Assembly: GCF_030440365.1 (NCBI RefSeq)
Contig: NZ_CP124050.1
Coordinates: 839,615 to 903,614 of the forward strand
Origin: [Borrelia] lusitaniae
GTDB lineage: Bacteria; Spirochaetota; Spirochaetia; Borreliales; Borreliaceae
DNA: 64,000 nt
Direction of reading: 5' to 3'
Part shown: one piece after another, positions 60,165 to 64,000 of the stretch
How the letters are laid out: each line of letters starts with the position of its first letter
Numbering within the stretch: position 1 is the stretch's first letter
Notes under the pieces: generated by a model
What the model saw: the letters and a program-made list of their open reading frames with translations, nothing else
Told to the model about the DNA's origin: nothing
The model's database searches: none
Translations under genes and position numbers: made by a program

Positions 60165-61394
60165 ATGGAAGGATATTTAAAACCAATAAATATATTTTCA
60201 GAAATAGGTCGTTTGAAAAAAGTTTTACTTCATAGGCCAGGAGAAGAATTAGAAAATTTGACACCTTTTATTATGAAAAATTTTTTATTTGATGATATTC
60301 CTTACCTTGAAGTTGCAAGACAAGAGCATGAAGTTTTTGCAAGTGCTTTAAAAAATAATTCAGTTGAAATTGAGTATATTGAGGATCTTGTTAGTGAGGT
60401 TCTTTCTTCTTCTGTAGTGCTCAAAAATAAATTTATATCTCAATTTATTTTTGAGGCAGAAATAAAAACAGATAGTACAATTAATATTTTAAAAGATTAT
60501 TTTTCTAGTTTGACCATTGATGATATGATTTCTAAAATGATTTCGGGCGTTGTAAGAGAGAAGTTGAAAAATTATACATCTTCTCTTGATGATTTGGTTA
60601 ATAGTGCAAGTTTATTTATTATTGATCCTATGCCCAATGTTTTATTTACTAGGGATCCTTTTGCTAGTATTGGCAATGGAATTACAATAAATAAAATGGC
60701 TACTAAGGTTAGGCATAGAGAGACAATATTTGCAGAGTATATTTTTAAATATCATCCCACTTACAAAGAAAATGTTCCAATTTGGTTTAATAGATGTGAA
60801 GATACTTCTTTGGAAGGTGGAGATGAGCTTGTTTTAAACAAAGATCTTTTGGTTATTGGAATTTCTGAAAGAACAGAAGCTAAGTCTGTAGAAAAATTAG
60901 CCGTTAGCCTTTTTAAAAATAAGACTTCATTTAACACAATTTTGGCTTTTAAAATTCCAAAAAATAGAGCTTATATGCATTTAGATACAGTTTTTACTCA
61001 AATTGATCATAGTGTTTTTACAAGTTTTACTAGTGATGATATGTATTTCTCAATTTATGTTTTAACATATAATTCAAGCTCTAACAAAATTCATATTAAA
61101 AAAGAAAAAGCTATGCTTAGAGATGTTTTGAGTTTTTATCTTGGTAGAAAGATTGATATAATAAAATGTGCGGGTGGAGACTTAATACATGGTGCAAGAG
61201 AACAATGGAATGATGGTGCTAATATTTTAGCTATAGCCCCAGGAGAAGTAATTGCTTATTCTAGAAATCATGTGACTAATAATTTGCTTGAAGAAAATGG
61301 TATTAAAGTTCATAGAATTCCTTCTAGCGAGCTTTCAAGGGGTCGTGGTGGTCCAAGATGTATGTCTATGCCTTTAGTAAGAGAGGATATCTAA
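60165..61394 (+). CDS. arcA: arginine deiminase
   Basis: Converts arginine to citrulline and ammonia. The 409-residue protein has the full guanidino-modifying set: [29 protein letters not shown], the GGDEL loop, [10 protein letters not shown], and GPRCMSMP with catalytic Cys399. The ATG follows AAGGGGA. It heads a three-gene operon with arcB and arcD. The ammonia may also help acid resistance. Published work in B. burgdorferi links this pathway to arginine use from the host. Confidence 0.98.
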   Translation: MEGYLKPINIFSEIGRLKKVLLHRPGEELENLTPFIMKNFLFDDIPYLEVARQEHEVFASALKNNSVEIEYIEDLVSEVLSSSVVLKNKFISQFIFEAEIKTDSTINILKDYFSSLTIDDMISKMISGVVREKLKNYTSSLDDLVNSASLFIIDPMPNVLFTRDPFASIGNGITINKMATKVRHRETIFAEYIFKYHPTYKENVPIWFNRCEDTSLEGGDELVLNKDLLVIGISERTEAKSVEKLAVSLFKNKTSFNTILAFKIPKNRAYMHLDTVFTQIDHSVFTSFTSDDMYFSIYVLTYNSSSNKIHIKKEKAMLRDVLSFYLGRKIDIIKCAGGDLIHGAREQWNDGANILAIAPGEVIAYSRNHVTNNLLEENGIKVHRIPSSELSRGRGGPRCMSMPLVREDI

Positions 61395-61446
61395 TATTTT
61401 AGTTAAATTAGTTTTTGAAAACTGATTGTAAGGGTTGAGGGTTGTT

Positions 61447-62430
61447 ATGTATAATTTACGAAATAGAAGCTTTTTAAATCTTTTAGATTTTACAAGCAAA
61501 GATATTAGATATCTACTTGATTTATCGATCGATTTAAAAAAAGCAAAATATGCAGGAATTGAAGTGCAGAAACTTAAAGGTAAAAATATAGTTATAATCT
61601 TTGAGAAAGATTCAACAAGAACAAGGTGTGCTTTTGAGATTGCAGCGTATGATCAAGGGGCAAATATTACGTATTTGGGACCTAAGGGCAGTCAAATAGG
61701 AGCAAAAGAGTCTATGATAGATACCGCTAGAGTTTTAGGGCGGATGTATGATGCCATTGGATTTAGAGGTTTTTCTCAACAGGCTGTTGAATGTTTGGCG
61801 AATTATTCTAATGTTCCTGTTTACAATGGATTGACAGATATTTCTCATCCAACCCAAATACTAGCTGATTTAATGACAATAGAAGAGCATAAGGGAAATT
61901 TGAGGGGAATTAAAATAGTATTTTGTGGCGATGGTCGGGGAAATATTGCCAATTCTTTGTTGAAAGGCTGTGCTATTATGGGGCTTGATTTCAGAATTTT
62001 TGCTCCCAAAGAGCTTTTTCCAGAACCCGATTTGGTGCTTAAGGCTAGATCTTTGGCTTTAGAGAGTGGGGGAAAAATTACAATTACAGATTCTAAAGAA
62101 GAGGCTGTTAGCTGTGTTGATGTTGTGTATACGGATGTGTGGGTATCTATGGGTGAGAATAATTGGGAAGATAGAATAAATCTTTTAAAATATTATCAGG
62201 TTAATAAAGAAATGATGTGCATGGCAAAAGATGATGCAATATTTATGCATTGTTTACCCGCTTTTCATGATTTAAATACTGTGGTTGGTAAGGATATTTT
62301 TGATAAATATGGGCTTGATGGAATTGAAGTTACAGAAGAAATTTTTGAAAGTAAAAATTCAGTTGTTTTTGATGTCGCTGAAAATAGAGTGCATACCATT
62401 AAAGCTATTATTGTATCCACTTTGGGATAA
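61447..62430 (+). CDS. arcB: ornithine carbamoyltransferase (catabolic)
   Basis: Splits citrulline with phosphate into ornithine and carbamoyl phosphate. The 327-residue protein has the carbamoyl-phosphate motif [34 protein letters not shown], and [11 protein letters not shown] chose ATG 61447 (GAGGG five bases ahead) over TTG 61435; the start [14 protein letters not shown] fits the family. It lies between arcA and arcD with a 52-base gap after arcA. Confidence 0.97.
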   Translation: MYNLRNRSFLNLLDFTSKDIRYLLDLSIDLKKAKYAGIEVQKLKGKNIVIIFEKDSTRTRCAFEIAAYDQGANITYLGPKGSQIGAKESMIDTARVLGRMYDAIGFRGFSQQAVECLANYSNVPVYNGLTDISHPTQILADLMTIEEHKGNLRGIKIVFCGDGRGNIANSLLKGCAIMGLDFRIFAPKELFPEPDLVLKARSLALESGGKITITDSKEEAVSCVDVVYTDVWVSMGENNWEDRINLLKYYQVNKEMMCMAKDDAIFMHCLPAFHDLNTVVGKDIFDKYGLDGIEVTEEIFESKNSVVFDVAENRVHTIKAIIVSTLG

Positions 62431-62468
62431 CAGTATTTTATTATATTAAATTATTTAGGAGGAACGTT

Positions 62469-63893
62469 ATGATCAAAATGCCAAGTAGTTTTACAATAAT
62501 ATTTTCTTTAATTGTATTTGTTACTATCTTAACATATGTTATTCCTGCTGGTAAGTTTGATAAAGAATTTAGAGAAATGGGTGATGGATCTAAAAGGGAG
62601 ATAATAGTTGCTGGAACTTATCAATTTGTAGATCGAGAGCCTAGAGGATTTTTACATCCTATTGTGACTATTTTAACTGCAATGTCAAAGGGTATGGAGC
62701 ATGCAGCCGAAGTTATTATTTTTGTTTTAATTGTTGGGGGTGCTTACGGGATTATTATGAAAACAGGAGCAATAGATGCAGGAATTTATTCTTTAATCAA
62801 GAAGTTGGGGCATAAAGATAAATTTCTTATTCCTTTGTTAATGTTTATTTTTTCAATTGGCGGAACTGTAACTGGAATGAGTGAAGAGACCCTTCCTTTT
62901 TATTTTGTTATGATTCCTTTGATAATAGCTTTGGGTTATGATAATCTTGTTGGGGTGTCTATTATTGCTTTGGGAGCTGGAGTGGGTACTATGGCTTCTA
63001 CTGTAAATCCATTTGCTACAGGAATTGCATCTGCAATAGCTTCTATTAGTTTGCAGGATGGATTTTATTTTAGAGTTGTTCTTTATTTTATATCAGTATT
63101 AGTTGCTATAATTTATGTTTTTGTTTATGCGTCTAAAATAAAAAAGGATCCCTCAAAATCACTTGTGTATTCTCAAAGAAATGAACATTATCAATATTTT
63201 GTCAAAAAAAATGAGCTTTCTGCTGGAGATAATTCTCAAAATGCTCTTGAGTTTACTTTTGCTCATAAATTAGTTTTACTTTTATTTGGATCTATGATAT
63301 TGGTTTTGATATTTAGTATTGTTAAGCTTGGTTGGTGGATGCAAGAAATGACAATGCTATATCTTGGAGTTGCTATTGTAGCCGCCTTTATTTGTAGATT
63401 GGGTGAATCTGAAATGTGGGATGCATTTGTAAAAGGCTCTGAAAGTCTTATAACAGCAGCTCTTGTTATTGGACTAGCTAGAGGTGTTATGATAGTATGT
63501 GATGATGGTTTGATTACAGCTACTATATTAAATGCTGCTACTAATTTTTTATATAATCTTCCAAGACCTTTTTTTATCATTTTGAATGAGATTATTCAAA
63601 TATTTATAGGATTTGTTGTTCCATCTTCATCAGGTCATGCTAGTCTAACTATGCCAATAATGGCCCCACTTGCTGATTTTTTGTCAATGCCAAGGTCTTC
63701 GGTTGTTATTGCTATGCAAACCGCATCTGGACTTATTAATTTAATAACACCTACAAGCGGAGTTATAATGGCTGTATTAGGGATATCTAAATTGAGTTAT
63801 GGTACATGGTTTAAATTTGTTTTACCATTATTTATTATTGAGTTCTTTATTTCTATTTTGGTTATTATAGCTAATGTCTATTTGAGTTTTTAG
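62469..63893 (+). CDS. arcD: arginine/ornithine antiporter (YfcC/DcuC-like family)
   Basis: A 474-residue membrane protein with about 12 hydrophobic segments. It has the YfcC/C4-dicarboxylate-type pattern: TYVIPAGKFDKE near the N-terminus, GGAYGIIMKTGAIDAG, GMSEETLPFYFVMIPLIIALGYD, and VPSSSGHASLTMPIMAPLAD near residue 380. Arginine-ornithine exchange is inferred from its place behind arcA-arcB. AGGAGG lies just ahead of the ATG. No carbamate kinase gene follows in the window. Confidence 0.9.
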   Translation: MIKMPSSFTIIFSLIVFVTILTYVIPAGKFDKEFREMGDGSKREIIVAGTYQFVDREPRGFLHPIVTILTAMSKGMEHAAEVIIFVLIVGGAYGIIMKTGAIDAGIYSLIKKLGHKDKFLIPLLMFIFSIGGTVTGMSEETLPFYFVMIPLIIALGYDNLVGVSIIALGAGVGTMASTVNPFATGIASAIASISLQDGFYFRVVLYFISVLVAIIYVFVYASKIKKDPSKSLVYSQRNEHYQYFVKKNELSAGDNSQNALEFTFAHKLVLLLFGSMILVLIFSIVKLGWWMQEMTMLYLGVAIVAAFICRLGESEMWDAFVKGSESLITAALVIGLARGVMIVCDDGLITATILNAATNFLYNLPRPFFIILNEIIQIFIGFVVPSSSGHASLTMPIMAPLADFLSMPRSSVVIAMQTASGLINLITPTSGVIMAVLGISKLSYGTWFKFVLPLFIIEFFISILVIIANVYLSF

Positions 63894-63950
63894 GAAGGGA
63901 TTTTATTTGGTAGATTGGTAGATATATAAGTAGCATAAATTACTTTAAAA

Positions 63951-63975
63951 AACACTTTATATAAATTAAAGTGTT
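63951..63975 (+). terminator. hairpin after the arc operon
   Basis: AACACTTTA (63951-63959) and TAAAGTGTT (63967-63975) pair exactly around TATAAAT. Then GCTTTATAC follows, so the U-tract is short. It sits 57 bases after arcD and probably ends the operon. Confidence 0.55.
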
Positions 63976-64000
63976 GCTTTATACTAAAAAATTATAATAT

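Noticed and set aside
63894..64000. Right telomere of the linear chromosome
   Set aside because: The end of the window shows only an operon hairpin and AT-rich DNA; I cannot identify a telomere hairpin sequence.

Overview
The window looks like about 64 kb of the linear chromosome of a Lyme-group spirochete (Borrelia/Borreliella burgdorferi sensu lato). This rests on the very low G+C, the gene order (mutS...nusA-infB...murJ...topA/sbcDC...ileS...uvrBA...arcABD), a reduced gene set, many lipoproteins with loose lipoboxes, and frequent TTG/GTG starts. From memory, this gene order matches the right-hand end of the B. burgdorferi chromosome, with the arginine deiminase operon among the last conserved core genes; I cannot check this here. 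Coding density is very high: no gap exceeds 300 bases. I see no tRNA, rRNA, insertion sequence or CRISPR array.

Layout. 1-3058: mutS (5' end outside the window) and a comF-like gene. 3115-11573: a translation/RNA block (rimP, nusA, infB, rbfA, truB, rpsO, pnp), preceded by a strong hairpin. 11580-19516: an overlapping envelope block: a propeller-type lipoprotein, two LptF/LptG-like permeases, tgt, murJ and a secreted HEAT-like protein. 19542-22382: pantothenate/CoA genes (coaBC, divergent from a YhdT-like gene and panF). 22395-28310: a pseudouridine synthase, an unassigned P-loop protein, murC, yicC, cmk, rpoZ, miaA and a 31-residue bS22-type ribosomal protein that is easily missed. 28351-30631: small exported or envelope proteins on both strands. 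30759-39927: hrpA-topA divergent from sbcD-sbcC, with a perfect 15-bp inverted repeat between them. 39961-48806: a ROK kinase, a lipoprotein, a type-2-like ileS, a ClpA-like ATPase and a phosphohexomutase. 48944-57218: uvrB, uvrA and an LptD-like outer-membrane protein. 57235-59976: a small exported protein, an RNase H1 with hybrid-binding domain, and a lipoprotein with permuted NlpC/P60 (YiiX-like) features. 60165-63893: arcA-arcB-arcD, closed by a hairpin.

How it fits together. Most genes serve translation, RNA processing, DNA repair and the envelope of an organism that scavenges its nutrients. Pantothenate import plus CoaBC, and arginine deiminase with its antiporter but no adjacent carbamate kinase, fit host dependence. 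The most notable items are: the 33-bp tandem repeat that forms a disordered segment in IF2, with only silent variation between copies; the hidden bS22 gene; LptD/F/G-type transport proteins in a lineage known to lack LPS; the AT-rich palindromes in divergent promoters (topA/sbcD above all); the zinc ribbon at the end of NusA; the Gly-rich insertion in the PNPase S1 domain; and the YiiX-like lipoprotein. No wholly new multigene system stands out.
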